Positions 46,122 to 55,968 of a stretch of 64,000 nucleotides of DNA are shown here, piece by piece. The position numbers and the translations under genes are program-made. Source of the DNA: Oceanococcus sp964629015. Lineage in GTDB: Bacteria; Pseudomonadota; Gammaproteobacteria; Nevskiales; Oceanococcaceae. Where the stretch lies: assembly GCA_964629015.1 (NCBI GenBank), contig CAZVMN010000005.1:124001-188000 (forward strand), written 5' to 3'. Within the stretch, counting starts at the first letter, position 1. Each line of letters begins with the position of its first letter. The notes under the pieces are model-generated. The model was not told the DNA's origin, ran no database searches, and worked only from the letters and a program-made list of their open reading frames with translations.

Positions 46122-47023
46122 TGACGCAAACCAATCTGGATATGGCCGCAACCAAGGTCGATATTGAACCCTTTTATGACACCGCCTCGGGCACCGTGAC
46201 CTATGTGGTCTCGGATCAGGACAGCGGTGAGGCCGTGGTCATCGATCCGGTGCTGGATTTCGACCCCGACTCAGGGCGTGTCCACAATGCCAGCGTGCAA
46301 AAGCTCGTGGATTACCTACGTAGCAAGGATCTGCGACTGCGCTGGATTCTGGAAACCCACGCCCATGCGGACCATCTCAGTGGTGCGCAGGCGCTCAAAC
46401 ACGAGATGGGAGGCGAAGTGGCGATCGGCGCCAATATTCGCCAGGTTCAGGACCGCTTTGGCAAGTTGTTTGATATGGCGGAGGATAGTTGGGAAGGCGA
46501 CGGAGGCTTTGATCGTTTGCTGTCCGATTGCGAGCGTCTGGCGCTGGGTGAGCACGAGATTGAGGTGATGTTTACACCTGGCCATACGCCTGCCTGTGCC
46601 AGCTATCGTATTGACGATGCCGTGTTCGTCGGCGACACCCTGTTCATGCCGGATGCCGGCACGGCGCGTGCGGATTTTCCCGGAGGTGATGCGCGTCAGC
46701 TCTACAGGTCCATACACCGTTTGCTCGCCCTGCCAGCGGACACACGTCTGTTCATGTGTCACGACTACGGTCTTGAGTCGCGTGGTCCGGCGTGGCAAAC
46801 CACGGTGGCCGAAGAATTGGCCCGCAACACTATGATTGGCTCAGGGATCAGTGAGGAGGCGTTTGTCGCCATGCGCGAGGCGCGGGATGCGACCTTGCGC
46901 GCGCCAGCACGCATCTTGCCATCCCTGCAGGTCAACATCCGTGCCGGGCATCTGCCGCCGCCGCACGAAAACGGTATGAGCTACCTGTCCATCCCGATTA
47001 ATGCACTGGGCGGTGGCGGCTGA
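46118..47023 (+). CDS. MBL-fold hydrolase, persulfide-dioxygenase (Blh/ETHE1) type
   Basis: 301 residues. Metal-binding motif THAHADH at about 80-86, then FTPGHTPACASY with the next His, a metal-ligand Asp in FVGDTLFMPDAGTARADF, and a final His in CHDYG. The context ILETHAHADHLSGAQALK resembles the Blh-type persulfide dioxygenases, which oxidise glutathione persulfide to sulfite. No rhodanese domain is attached. It is translationally coupled to fnr, so it is probably expressed with it. A generic glyoxalase-like role cannot be excluded. Confidence 0.82.
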   Translation: MMTQTNLDMAATKVDIEPFYDTASGTVTYVVSDQDSGEAVVIDPVLDFDPDSGRVHNASVQKLVDYLRSKDLRLRWILETHAHADHLSGAQALKHEMGGEVAIGANIRQVQDRFGKLFDMAEDSWEGDGGFDRLLSDCERLALGEHEIEVMFTPGHTPACASYRIDDAVFVGDTLFMPDAGTARADFPGGDARQLYRSIHRLLALPADTRLFMCHDYGLESRGPAWQTTVAEELARNTMIGSGISEEAFVAMREARDATLRAPARILPSLQVNIRAGHLPPPHENGMSYLSIPINALGGGG

Positions 47024-48226
47024 TTAGCTGTCGCGCGCCGTTACCCGGTCGCCATCCTGCAGGGATTCGGCCGGGTGCAGAATGACCGTTTCGCCGTCAG
47101 ACAAACCGCTCAGAACCTCGGCGGTTTGTGCATTCCGGTGACCGATCTGCACAGGGCTGAGGCGGGCGCGTCCATCGATGGCCCGAAACACAGCCCAGCC
47201 ATCGCCCTCACGAAACAGAGCGCTGCTGGGCACGCCCAGCACCGAGTCCGCGGCCCACAGATTCACCGCGACATCGACCCGATAGCCATGGTGCAAAGCG
47301 GTCCACTGTTCGCGTGGACTGGTCAGATCGATGATCACGTTGACGCGTTGTTCTTCTACGCCAAGAGCAGAAATCTTAGTAAAACCAAACGGTTCGACGC
47401 GCCGGACTTGGCCCTGCAGCGGTTGTTCTTGCCCCCAGTTGGTGATCTCAACGCGGGCCCCTTCCTGGATGCGCACCGCATCGCGTGAGAGCAAATCGAC
47501 GACGATTTCAAGTTGTGCCGGATCGCCCAGCTCCATAAGCAGTTGTCCTGGTGCAACCACGGTTTCGCTTTGCTGGACTACGCGCAGGATGCGGCCGCTA
47601 ATCGGCGCGCGTATGGGCACGATCGGGGCATTTTGAGCGTTGTCCTGCTGGGGTTGGACAACGGCCGCAGCGTTGTCGCGTTCAGCACGGCGCATCACGC
47701 TGGCCGCTTGTGCGCTGGCAACGGCGGCACGCGCTGCGCGTAAGTTCAGTTCGGCCTGATCCAGCTCCGCCTGCGACACGCTGCCACGTTGCACCAGTTC
47801 TCGAGCGCGCTTGGCCTGACTTTGCGCATAGGCCAGTTGAGCTTCAGCACTGTGCAAATCGGCTTGCGCCAGACTGACCGCAGCCTGCGCCGTGCGCAAG
47901 CTGGCTTCGGCTTGAGCCCGGGTGCGCTGATCGAGGAACTGGGGGGCGCTGGGCACGATACGGGCCAACTCGGTGGTACCCGCTTCAACGCTGTCACCGG
48001 CACGTAGCGAGATCCGTAGCAGGTGGCCGGCGACCGGCGCCGAGACGCTATAAACGTCGTGGATACGTGCGAAGCCTTCATCGCCCACACTGATCTGCAA
48101 AGGACCATGGCTGACAGATGCAAAATCGACCGCTTGGGGTTGCGGTCGGAATGCCAGGAACAAGATGGCGATCAGAAGGCTTAGCAGCGCCAGACTGATC
48201 CAAGTTTTACGCGACGGGTGAGGCAT
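47024..48226 (-). CDS. HlyD-family periplasmic adaptor of ABC exporter
   Basis: 400 residues with an N-terminal TM anchor (about 8-27, ISLALLSLLIAILFLAF), barrel-sandwich halves, a long coiled hairpin at about 95-195 (Ala/Gln-rich) and a beta-barrel. It would join the inner-membrane ABC exporter encoded just upstream to an outer-membrane channel that is not in this operon. It starts 3 bp after the permease stop and ends next to the convergent MBL gene. Confidence 0.87.
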   Translation of the reverse strand: MPHPSRKTWISLALLSLLIAILFLAFRPQPQAVDFASVSHGPLQISVGDEGFARIHDVYSVSAPVAGHLLRISLRAGDSVEAGTTELARIVPSAPQFLDQRTRAQAEASLRTAQAAVSLAQADLHSAEAQLAYAQSQAKRARELVQRGSVSQAELDQAELNLRAARAAVASAQAASVMRRAERDNAAAVVQPQQDNAQNAPIVPIRAPISGRILRVVQQSETVVAPGQLLMELGDPAQLEIVVDLLSRDAVRIQEGARVEITNWGQEQPLQGQVRRVEPFGFTKISALGVEEQRVNVIIDLTSPREQWTALHHGYRVDVAVNLWAADSVLGVPSSALFREGDGWAVFRAIDGRARLSPVQIGHRNAQTAEVLSGLSDGETVILHPAESLQDGDRVTARDS

Positions 48227-48229
48227 GAA

Positions 48230-50611
48230 TCATTCCCGGGTTTTCAGAACAGCAATTAAATCCAGCCGGTCGATGCGCCGGCGTACCAACAGGCCGGAAG
48301 CGAGCGCTGCGACAACGACAACCACCACCGCATATCCATAGGTTGAGGGGTAGATGATCAACGGAATGCGGAACAAATCGGTATCCAGAGACTGCACCAT
48401 GGACCAAGCCAAGGCATATCCCAACGCGGCGCCCAAAGGCAGAGCCAGCAGTGTCAGCAGTGCCAGCTCACCAAGCAGGATGAACGAGACCTCGGCGCGG
48501 GTGAGCCCGAGCACGCGCAGGCTGGCCAGTTCTCTGCCGCGTTCCGAGAGGGAAACGCGGGCACTGTTGTAGACCACACCGACGGCGATGAGTCCGGCAA
48601 ACAGTGTGTTGAAAAAGACGAAGGTGCCGAGACTTTGCTGCATCAATTCATTGAATGCCGTTTGTGCCGCGCCCTGCAGCGCGAGACCGGCGACAGCCGG
48701 GGTGTTTTTCAGATGATCATAGAGCGCTTGGGTGTGCGCTTGGTCAATCATCAAGTAAGCCCCCGATACGGCATTGTCCTCGCCCAGCAGACGATTCAAC
48801 TGATCCAGGCGTAATACCGCGGTGGTGCCGATGTAGCTCTCAACGATACGGCTGACCGGCAGACGGATGACCGGCCGGCGCCCCTCGTGAACGGCAATCT
48901 GCAGTTCGTCGCCCAGCGTCACCTGGAGCAACTCGGCCAGTTTGTCGGACACCGCAATGCCATGCTCGGGAAGCATGACCGGGTTGAGTGTGCTATCGAC
49001 CACGCGACTCAGCTGCGCCTCAGGATCAAGGCCCAGTATGGCCTGACGACGCTGGTGACGGCCATGGCTGAGTGTCACCGCAGCGGCGCGAAACGGTTCA
49101 GCGGCGATCACGCCCGGCAGAGCACGCAGGTCGTGTAAGACGCGCCCCGAACGCGGCTCGACAAAGCTCACCGTGATGTCTTGGCGGTCAATGACATTGA
49201 AGCTGACATCGACCATGTAGCGACTGGCATCCAGGGAGAAGCTGGAACCGATCAGCAGACCCATGGCCATGGCGATTCCCAGGGTCGTCATCGCCGCTCG
49301 CGCGGGCCAGCGCTGCAGATGGCGCACGATCATGCGGCTGGGCTGATCCAGCCAACCTGCCATGCGGTTCAGCCATTGCCCGGTGTGGCTGTAGTCCGCC
49401 GGAGCCGGTGGCACCATGGCCACGGCGGGTTGCAGCTTCATCACCCGACGTATCGCGACCAGCGTACCCAAGGCTGCGACCGCAATGCTGACAAGCAGAC
49501 TGATCAGCAGCACCGACGGGGGCATATGAAAGCTCAGGAATGGAAACTTGAAGTACGCCATATACAGCGTGGCCATGCCATGTCCCAGCCAAAGACCCAT
49601 TAGCATGCCCAGTGCGGTGCCAGCCAAGGCGATGACTCCGGTCATACGCAAATAATGCCGGGCCAACTCCATGGGGCCGTAGCCAAAGGCTTTGAGCAAT
49701 CCGATCTGTTCGCGTTCGGTGTCGATCAAGCGGCTCAGCACCACGTGCAACAGAAAGCCGGCGACCAGAAGAAAAATTGGCGGTAAGACATGCGCCATGG
49801 TGCGTAACTGATCGATCTCATTGCTCAGAAATTGGTCGGAGATCTGTTGGTCACGACCATAAGCGCCGGGGGCTCCGTAGGGCTCCAGCAAGGCGTCCAG
49901 CCGATCGATCAAAGCCTGCTCATTGGCATGGCGCATGGTTTGGATGAGCGCTTCATTGAACGCGCCATCCAGGTCAAAAGCATGGGCCAGAGCCTCGCGC
50001 CCCATCCAAAGCACGCCAAAGCGGCCTGGATCAGGGACGATATCTCCCGGCGAGATGGCGTAGACAAACTCTGGCGACAACACCACACCAGCGATATGCA
50101 AGCGTTTGCGGGTGCCATTGAGCACGGCATGCAGGCTGTCACCGGGCTTGAGTGAGTGGGCCTGGGCAAAGGCCTCCAGCACCAGTACTTCATCTTCGCG
50201 TTGGGCGTCGATATAGCGGCCCTGCCGCAGAACCAGGTCATTGATGTGCGGCTGCGGGAATTCGGGAATCGACATGAGTTGCCCGGTGATCGGGGCATCC
50301 ACACCGTCGACATCCAGCAGTGCGCCGCTGCGTATGCGTGTTTCGACTTGTCGCACACCAGGAAGATTGGCGATGCGGGCTTCCAGCGTTTGTGGTGCGC
50401 GCTTCACCGGTGCCACCACGTCCGCGAAGCGATAGCGTTCGTAATAGGCCTGACGGGTTTGATCCAGAGATACCAGCATACCGCTGGACATCACGTACAT
50501 ACCCACGCCACAAGCCATCACCAGCGCGATAGCGACGGCCTGGCCGCGGATGTGCCACAGATCGCGCAGCAGTTTGCGATTCAGTGCGCTCATCCATGCG
50601 GGAAAGGCCAT
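48230..50611 (-). CDS. FtsX-like ABC transporter permease (double FtsX)
   Basis: 793 residues. TM1 at about 22-42 (AVAIALVMACGVGMYVM), a large periplasmic domain, three TMs at about 275-395, another TM at about 430-455 followed by a second periplasmic domain, and three TMs at about 665-780. This duplicated FtsX layout is that of large MacB/LolC-like permeases, which work mechanically on periplasmic substrates rather than passing them through the membrane. Its partners are the ATPase 3 bp before and the HlyD adaptor after. Confidence 0.88.
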   Translation of the reverse strand: MAFPAWMSALNRKLLRDLWHIRGQAVAIALVMACGVGMYVMSSGMLVSLDQTRQAYYERYRFADVVAPVKRAPQTLEARIANLPGVRQVETRIRSGALLDVDGVDAPITGQLMSIPEFPQPHINDLVLRQGRYIDAQREDEVLVLEAFAQAHSLKPGDSLHAVLNGTRKRLHIAGVVLSPEFVYAISPGDIVPDPGRFGVLWMGREALAHAFDLDGAFNEALIQTMRHANEQALIDRLDALLEPYGAPGAYGRDQQISDQFLSNEIDQLRTMAHVLPPIFLLVAGFLLHVVLSRLIDTEREQIGLLKAFGYGPMELARHYLRMTGVIALAGTALGMLMGLWLGHGMATLYMAYFKFPFLSFHMPPSVLLISLLVSIAVAALGTLVAIRRVMKLQPAVAMVPPAPADYSHTGQWLNRMAGWLDQPSRMIVRHLQRWPARAAMTTLGIAMAMGLLIGSSFSLDASRYMVDVSFNVIDRQDITVSFVEPRSGRVLHDLRALPGVIAAEPFRAAAVTLSHGRHQRRQAILGLDPEAQLSRVVDSTLNPVMLPEHGIAVSDKLAELLQVTLGDELQIAVHEGRRPVIRLPVSRIVESYIGTTAVLRLDQLNRLLGEDNAVSGAYLMIDQAHTQALYDHLKNTPAVAGLALQGAAQTAFNELMQQSLGTFVFFNTLFAGLIAVGVVYNSARVSLSERGRELASLRVLGLTRAEVSFILLGELALLTLLALPLGAALGYALAWSMVQSLDTDLFRIPLIIYPSTYGYAVVVVVVAALASGLLVRRRIDRLDLIAVLKTRE

Positions 50612-50614
50612 GTC

Positions 50615-51343
50615 CTACCAGCTCAGCGAGGCGGCATCGCAAGGCGACGGGTTAATGCGATTGTCCTGAATCGCGCCGTCGGCCATCTGCAGCACGCGAT
50701 CCGCCATCGCCGCAATGCCCGCGTTGTGTGTGATCACCAAGGTCGTGGTATCCAGCTCACGATTGGCCCGGGCAATGGCGTCCAGCACGACGATGCCCGT
50801 GTTGCTGTCCAGCGCTCCGGTGGGTTCGTCGCACAAGAGAAGAGTGGGTTGCTTGGCAATTGCCCGGGCAATGGCAACGCGTTGCTGCTCGCCGCCGGAC
50901 AGCTGTGCCGGGAAGTGATGTTTGCGCGAACCCAGCCCAACCAGCTCCAGCGCGGCATCCGGGGTCATCGGATTGCGCGCGATTTCCGTCACCAGACTGA
51001 CATTCTCCCACGCGGTAAGGCTGGGAATCAGATTGTAGAACTGGAATACGAAGCCAACGTGGTCACGGCGGTATCGGGTGAGGTGCCGATCGTCGAAGGC
51101 GGTGAGTTCCTGGTCGGCAAAATGCACAGAACCGGTGCTGGGTTCGTCAAGCCCGCCGAGGATATTGAGCAGCGTGGATTTGCCACTGCCCGATGGCCCC
51201 AACAGGACAACCAACTCGCCGCGCGGTATGTCCAGATCGACGCCGCGCAAGGCATGCACCTGGGTATCACCCTGGCCGTAAACTTTGCTCAGGCCACGGA
51301 TCTGGAAAGCCAGTTGTGTGTCGGGCGATGCAGATGACTGCAT
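50615..51343 (-). CDS. ABC transporter ATPase (LolD/MacB type)
   Basis: 242 residues of a complete nucleotide-binding domain: Walker A GPSGSGKSTLL, Q-loop region FVFQFYNLIPSLTAWENV, signature LSGGEQQRVAIARA, Walker B LLLCDEPTGALD and switch His in VITHN. It energises the FtsX-like permease. It is the first gene of the three-gene operon. Confidence 0.92.
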   Translation of the reverse strand: MQSSASPDTQLAFQIRGLSKVYGQGDTQVHALRGVDLDIPRGELVVLLGPSGSGKSTLLNILGGLDEPSTGSVHFADQELTAFDDRHLTRYRRDHVGFVFQFYNLIPSLTAWENVSLVTEIARNPMTPDAALELVGLGSRKHHFPAQLSGGEQQRVAIARAIAKQPTLLLCDEPTGALDSNTGIVVLDAIARANRELDTTTLVITHNAGIAAMADRVLQMADGAIQDNRINPSPCDAASLSW

Positions 51344-51372
51344 CGCAGATGGTGTGCTGATTTTGTGTCACC

Positions 51373-52779
51373 TCAAACCGCGCGTGCCAGTTTAGTCATA
51401 GCACGGTTGGGAGCATAACGGTCAAAGCATTGGGCGATGAGCCGAAGAACGCTGCGGCCGGCCGGCAGAATGTGCAATGCGTCACTGCCGATGTTGACAA
51501 GGCGGCCGTTGGGGTCCAGTGCCCGCAAACGGGCAAGCGCATCGGCGTATTTGTCGTGAAAAGCTTTCGCGCCGCCCGCTTGTGCGTAGTCAATGTGTTG
51601 TTGGCACATGACCTGCTGGATGATGGCGTGGCGCTGAATGTCCTCATCGCTGCGCTCGTAGCCACGGGTGGTGGCCAGATGGCCTTGCTCCAGCGCCTCG
51701 CGGTAACGCGCAATGTCACTGTGGTTTTGCGCATACAGCCGACCGACATGACTGATGGCGCTGACACCCAGACCGATGATGTCGCAGCCAGCGGACGTCG
51801 AGTAACCTTGAAAATTGCGATGCAGCGTGCCCTGCGCCAGAGCGCGGGACAGTGTGTCATCAGGGTGACTGAAGTGATCCAGCCCGATATGTCGATAACC
51901 TAGCTGTGTGAGCTGTTCGGCGTAACGCGTCTGCATCGCCAGACGTGTTGCCAGATCGGGCAAGTCCGCATCGGCGATCGCACGCTGAGCGGGAAATCGG
52001 TCGGGCAGGTGTGCGTAATGGAAAACCGCGATTCGGTCTGGCCTTAGCAGCGCGACCAGGTCGATATTGTCATCCACGCCGGCCAAGGTTTGCTTGGGTA
52101 ATCCATAAATCAGGTCGAAATTGATGCCGCGCATATTGGCTTTGCGGGCTTCGTCAACGAGTTCGACGATGAGACCGCGGGATTGCGGACGATTGATCGC
52201 GCGTTGAACGTCAGCGTCAACATCCTGCACGCCGAGGCTGATGCGATTGATGCCCAGGGCGGCCCAAGCCAGGGCGTCGCCGGGTTGATACTGTCGCGGG
52301 TCGACCTCCATGCTGATCTCGCAATCGGCGCTGATGGAGAACTGTGCGCTCAGCGTGCGGATCAGGCGAGCCAATTCCAATGGTCGATATGTGTTGGGTG
52401 TGCCGCCACCGAAATGGATTTGAACCACACGGCGATCGCGATCCAGATGGTCAGACAGCAGATCGATTTCACGCTCGATCAAATCCAGGTAATCCGAGCG
52501 ACGCTGGGCGTTGCGACTGACAATGCGATTGCAGCCACAGTAAAAGCACGCCGAGGCACAGAAGGGCAGATGAATGTACAGCGATAGCGGTGCCGGTATC
52601 GGCTCCTGATTGGTGCAATCCATTTGCTTTAGCAGATCTGCCGGACCCACACGATCGTGGAACTCCAAAGCCGTCGGATAGGAGGTGTAGCGAGGGGCAC
52701 GCAGTTCAGCCAGACGCAGGTTTTCGCCCAGCGTTGGCTTGGTGCTTTCAACGGCTTGCAGATGATGTCGCGAATTCAT
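51373..52779 (-). CDS. hemN: Oxygen-independent coproporphyrinogen III oxidase
   Basis: 468 residues from the ATG at 52779. The radical-SAM cluster motif FCASACFYCGCNRI holds the three cluster Cys plus the extra Cys typical of HemN. APRYTSYPTALEFHD near the N-terminus and the C-terminal helical domain fit HemN length. It makes protoporphyrinogen for heme without oxygen, which supplies the cbb3 oxidase. It is divergent from ccoN with an FNR box in the shared 105-bp gap. Confidence 0.93.
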   Translation of the reverse strand: MNSRHHLQAVESTKPTLGENLRLAELRAPRYTSYPTALEFHDRVGPADLLKQMDCTNQEPIPAPLSLYIHLPFCASACFYCGCNRIVSRNAQRRSDYLDLIEREIDLLSDHLDRDRRVVQIHFGGGTPNTYRPLELARLIRTLSAQFSISADCEISMEVDPRQYQPGDALAWAALGINRISLGVQDVDADVQRAINRPQSRGLIVELVDEARKANMRGINFDLIYGLPKQTLAGVDDNIDLVALLRPDRIAVFHYAHLPDRFPAQRAIADADLPDLATRLAMQTRYAEQLTQLGYRHIGLDHFSHPDDTLSRALAQGTLHRNFQGYSTSAGCDIIGLGVSAISHVGRLYAQNHSDIARYREALEQGHLATTRGYERSDEDIQRHAIIQQVMCQQHIDYAQAGGAKAFHDKYADALARLRALDPNGRLVNIGSDALHILPAGRSVLRLIAQCFDRYAPNRAMTKLARAV

Positions 52780-52814
52780 ACGGCACAGCCTAGGACGCTG
52801 GGCAGCCATGACGA

Positions 52815-52828
52815 TTGACCTAGATCAA
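52815..52828. promoter_or_regulatory. FNR box between hemN and ccoN
   Basis: TTGAC-CTAG-ATCAA, nine of ten consensus positions. If it activates ccoN from -41.5, transcription begins near 52863, which supports the ccoN start at 52885 over the ATG at 52855. It may also serve hemN. Confidence 0.85.
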
Positions 52829-52884
52829 TTACCTGCGACGTCGATCCAAGAATAATGGCCAGCGTACCCGCTTCGGATGCTGCA

Positions 52885-54315
52885 ATGACTTCACAAACGC
52901 TCCCCAATTACCACGACACGGTGGTGCGTCAGTTCGCACTGGCCACGGTCTTGTGGGGGATTGTTGGCATGACGGTAGGCGTATTGATCGCGGCGCAGTT
53001 GATGTGGCCGCAACTCAACTTCGACCTGCCGTGGCTGACCTATTCCCGCCTGCGCCCCCTGCACACCAACGCGGTGATTTTCGCGTTTGGCGGTTGCGCG
53101 CTGTTTGCCACCAGTTACTGGGTGGTGCAGCGGACCTGCAAGGCGCCGTTGTTCCTGCCCAAGTTGGCCAGTTTCACGTTTTGGGGCTGGCAGACAGTGA
53201 TCGTCGCTGCAGCCATTACGCTGCCGTTGGGTATTACGCAATCCAAAGAATATGCGGAACTGGAGTGGCCCATTGATCTGCTGATTGCGGCCGTCTGGGT
53301 GGCGTATGCGGTGGTCTTTTTTGGCACCATCGCCCAGCGTAAGCAGCGCCACATTTATGTCGCCAACTGGTTCTACGGCGCGTTCATCCTGACTGTTGCG
53401 GTGCTGCACATCGTCAACAGCGCGGCGATTCCGTTCACCCTGACCAAAAGCTACTCAGCTTACTCCGGCACTGTCGATGCGATGGTCCAGTGGTGGTACG
53501 GCCACAACGCCGTGGGCTTTTTCCTCACCGCCGGCTTCCTCGGCATGATGTATTACTTCGTGCCCAAGCAGGCTGGTCGTCCGATTTATTCCTATCGCCT
53601 GTCGGTGGTGCACTTCTGGGCGCTGATCTCGATTTATATGTGGGCCGGTCCGCACCATCTGCATTACACCGCACTGCCGGACTGGGTGCAGAGCCTCGGC
53701 ATGGTGTTCTCGCTGGTGCTGTTGGCGCCCAGTTGGGGCGGCATGATCAACGGGGTCATGACGTTGTCCGGGGCTTGGCACAAACTGCGTGAGGACCCGA
53801 TCATCAAATTCATGATCGTGTCGCTGTCGTTCTACGGCATGAGCACCTTTGAAGGCCCGATGATGTCGATCAAGACCGTCAACGCGCTTTCGCACTACAC
53901 CGACTGGACCATTGGCCACGTGCACTCAGGTGCGTTGGGTTGGGTTGCGATGATGACCATCGGTTCGCTGTATGTCCTGATCCCGCGGCTTTACGGCAAG
54001 ACCGAAATGCATTCGGTGCCGGCGATCAATCTGCATTTCTGGCTCTCCACCATCGGCACGGTGCTGTACATCACCGCCATGTGGATTGCCGGGGTGATGC
54101 AGGGTCTGATGTGGCGTGCCGTTAACGATGACGGCACTTTGACCTACAGCTTTATTGAAAGCTTGCAGGCGACCTATCCGTTCTACTTCATGCGCCTGCT
54201 GGGTGGGCTGGTGTTCCTCTCAGGCATGTTCGTGATGGCCTGGAATGTCTGGAAAACCATTGAACCGGAGCGCAAAGCCACACCCACGGTCACCACGGCG
54301 GAGGGCGCAGCATGA
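52885..54315 (+). CDS. ccoN: cbb3-type cytochrome oxidase subunit I
   Basis: 476 residues from the ATG at 52885, chosen because CcoN proteins begin a few residues before the YxxxVVRQFA segment and because of the FNR-box position; an in-frame ATG at 52855 would add 10 residues. Twelve TM segments and the heme/CuB ligands in RPLHTNAVIFAF, WWYGHNAVGFFL, GPHHLHYT and HVHSGALGW. This is the catalytic subunit that reduces oxygen with high affinity. It is coupled to ccoO (ATGA). Confidence 0.95.
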   Translation: MTSQTLPNYHDTVVRQFALATVLWGIVGMTVGVLIAAQLMWPQLNFDLPWLTYSRLRPLHTNAVIFAFGGCALFATSYWVVQRTCKAPLFLPKLASFTFWGWQTVIVAAAITLPLGITQSKEYAELEWPIDLLIAAVWVAYAVVFFGTIAQRKQRHIYVANWFYGAFILTVAVLHIVNSAAIPFTLTKSYSAYSGTVDAMVQWWYGHNAVGFFLTAGFLGMMYYFVPKQAGRPIYSYRLSVVHFWALISIYMWAGPHHLHYTALPDWVQSLGMVFSLVLLAPSWGGMINGVMTLSGAWHKLREDPIIKFMIVSLSFYGMSTFEGPMMSIKTVNALSHYTDWTIGHVHSGALGWVAMMTIGSLYVLIPRLYGKTEMHSVPAINLHFWLSTIGTVLYITAMWIAGVMQGLMWRAVNDDGTLTYSFIESLQATYPFYFMRLLGGLVFLSGMFVMAWNVWKTIEPERKATPTVTTAEGAA

Positions 54316-54920
54316 GCCACGAACGCGTAGAGAAGAATGTCGGTTTGATGGCCGTTCTGGTGGTGCTGGTCATCAGTATCGGCGGCATCGTGGAAATCCT
54401 GCCCTTGATGGCGGCCGGTTCCGGTATTCAGCCGGAGCAGGGCATGACCCCGCGCAGTCCGTTGGAAGTCGCCGGGCGCGATGTTTACGTGAGGGAAGGT
54501 TGCTACAACTGCCACTCGCAAATGGTGCGCACCCTGCATGAGGAAACCCTGCGCTACGGCCAGTACTCCACTGCCGGTGAATCGGTCTGGGATCACCCTT
54601 TCCAGTGGGGCTCAAAACGCACCGGGCCGGACTTGGCCCGTGTCGGCGGGCGCTATTCCGACGAATGGCACCGCCTGCACCTGATGGCGCCGCGTGATGT
54701 GGTGCCGGAATCCAATATGCCGGGTTACCCGTGGTTGGCGGCCGAGCGCGTGGATGAGCAGGAAGTGGTCGCGATGATGACCGCCTTGCGGCGCGTCGGT
54801 GTGCCATTCAGCGATGAGGATATCGCCGCCGCGCCTGAAGCGGTGCGTGGCAAATCCAAAATGGATGCATTGATTGCATTCCTGCAAAGCCTCAAGGCGC
54901 CGGTCAAGGAGGGCTCCTGA
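54312..54920 (+). CDS. ccoO: cbb3 oxidase mono-heme subunit II
   Basis: 202 residues. An N-terminal TM anchor (about 13-35) and a periplasmic c-type heme domain with GCYNCHSQMVRTL (CxxCH) and a distal Met in ESNMPGYPWL. It passes electrons from CcoP to CcoN. Overlaps both neighbours. Confidence 0.95.
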   Translation: MSHERVEKNVGLMAVLVVLVISIGGIVEILPLMAAGSGIQPEQGMTPRSPLEVAGRDVYVREGCYNCHSQMVRTLHEETLRYGQYSTAGESVWDHPFQWGSKRTGPDLARVGGRYSDEWHRLHLMAPRDVVPESNMPGYPWLAAERVDEQEVVAMMTALRRVGVPFSDEDIAAAPEAVRGKSKMDALIAFLQSLKAPVKEGS

Positions 54921-55060
54921 TGTTGAGTGGACTGATGACCGTGGCAGCGTTCGCTGCCTTCATTGGGGTCGTGGTTTGGGCATACAGCCGCGACCGCAAG
55001 CAAGATTTCCAGCAGGCCGAACGGCTGCCACTGGATGACGATTCCGGAGAACACCAATGA
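54920..55060 (+). CDS. ccoQ: cbb3 oxidase small subunit
   Basis: 46 residues (MLSGLMTVAAFAAFIGVVVW...), one TM helix then a polar tail AYSRDRKQDFQQAERLPLDDD, the usual CcoQ/FixQ shape. It stabilises the oxidase complex. The ATG shares a base with the ccoO stop and the stop overlaps the ccoP start, so the place is unambiguous. Confidence 0.9.
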   Translation: MLSGLMTVAAFAAFIGVVVWAYSRDRKQDFQQAERLPLDDDSGEHQ

Positions 55061-55968
55061 GCGAAATGCTGGGACCAGTCTGGACCGCCTTTATCGCGGT
55101 TCTGGTGGTGGTCAACATCATCGGCTGCCTGTGGTTGATCTGGTGGACCGCACGTCCACGGGTTGGCGAAGAGGCTGAAGGTGCTGAGAAAAATCATGTT
55201 TGGGATGACGATCTCAAAGAACTGAACAACCCGATGCCGCGCTGGTGGCTGAATCTGTTCGTGATCACGGTGGTGTTTGCTCTGGGTTACCTGGTGTTCT
55301 TCCCGGGGCTGGGCAACTTCGCCGGAACCCTGGGGTGGACTCAGAGTGGTCAGCACGATGAGCGTTTGGCCACGGTCGAAGCCAAGCGTGATGCGTTCTA
55401 TGCACAATTCGATGGGCGCGATGTGGCGGATCTGTCCAAGGATCTGGATGCGGTGCAAGCGGCTTCGCGTTTGTTTGCGGACAACTGTGCAGGCTGCCAC
55501 GGCCCCTCTGCACAGGGAGCACTGGGCTTCCCCAATCTAGCTGACAACGACTGGTTGTATGGCAACAAGCCGGAACAGATCGTGGCCTCAATCACTCACG
55601 GGCGTCAGGGCGTAATGCCACCGTTTCTCTCCACCTTGGATCCGGCCGTGGCCAACGATCTGATCACGTTGGTGGGGAACTGGGATCAACCCGGTTTACC
55701 CGAAGCCCGATTGGCTGCGGCCAAGCAGAAGTTCCAGGTCACTTGCGCGGCCTGTCACGGACAGGACGGCAAAGGTAATCAGCTGGTGGGTGCACCAAAT
55801 CTGACTGATGACATCTGGTTGCATGGTGGCAGTGCTGAGCAGATTCGGCAGACGGTCATGTTCGGTCGCCAAGGTGCAATGCCAGCGCACAAAGACCGAC
55901 TCAGCGAAACTGAAATTCAGCTGCTCGCTGCCTATATCTACCGTGTGTCAGGGCAGGCGGACCAATGA
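55057..55968 (+). CDS. ccoP: cbb3 oxidase di-heme subunit III
   Basis: 303 residues. Two N-terminal TMs (about 4-26 and 60-80) with the conserved link VWDDDLKELNNPMPRWW, then two cytochrome c domains with CAGCH and CAACH. It receives electrons from soluble cytochromes. Coupled to genes on both sides. Confidence 0.95.
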   Translation: MSEMLGPVWTAFIAVLVVVNIIGCLWLIWWTARPRVGEEAEGAEKNHVWDDDLKELNNPMPRWWLNLFVITVVFALGYLVFFPGLGNFAGTLGWTQSGQHDERLATVEAKRDAFYAQFDGRDVADLSKDLDAVQAASRLFADNCAGCHGPSAQGALGFPNLADNDWLYGNKPEQIVASITHGRQGVMPPFLSTLDPAVANDLITLVGNWDQPGLPEARLAAAKQKFQVTCAACHGQDGKGNQLVGAPNLTDDIWLHGGSAEQIRQTVMFGRQGAMPAHKDRLSETEIQLLAAYIYRVSGQADQ

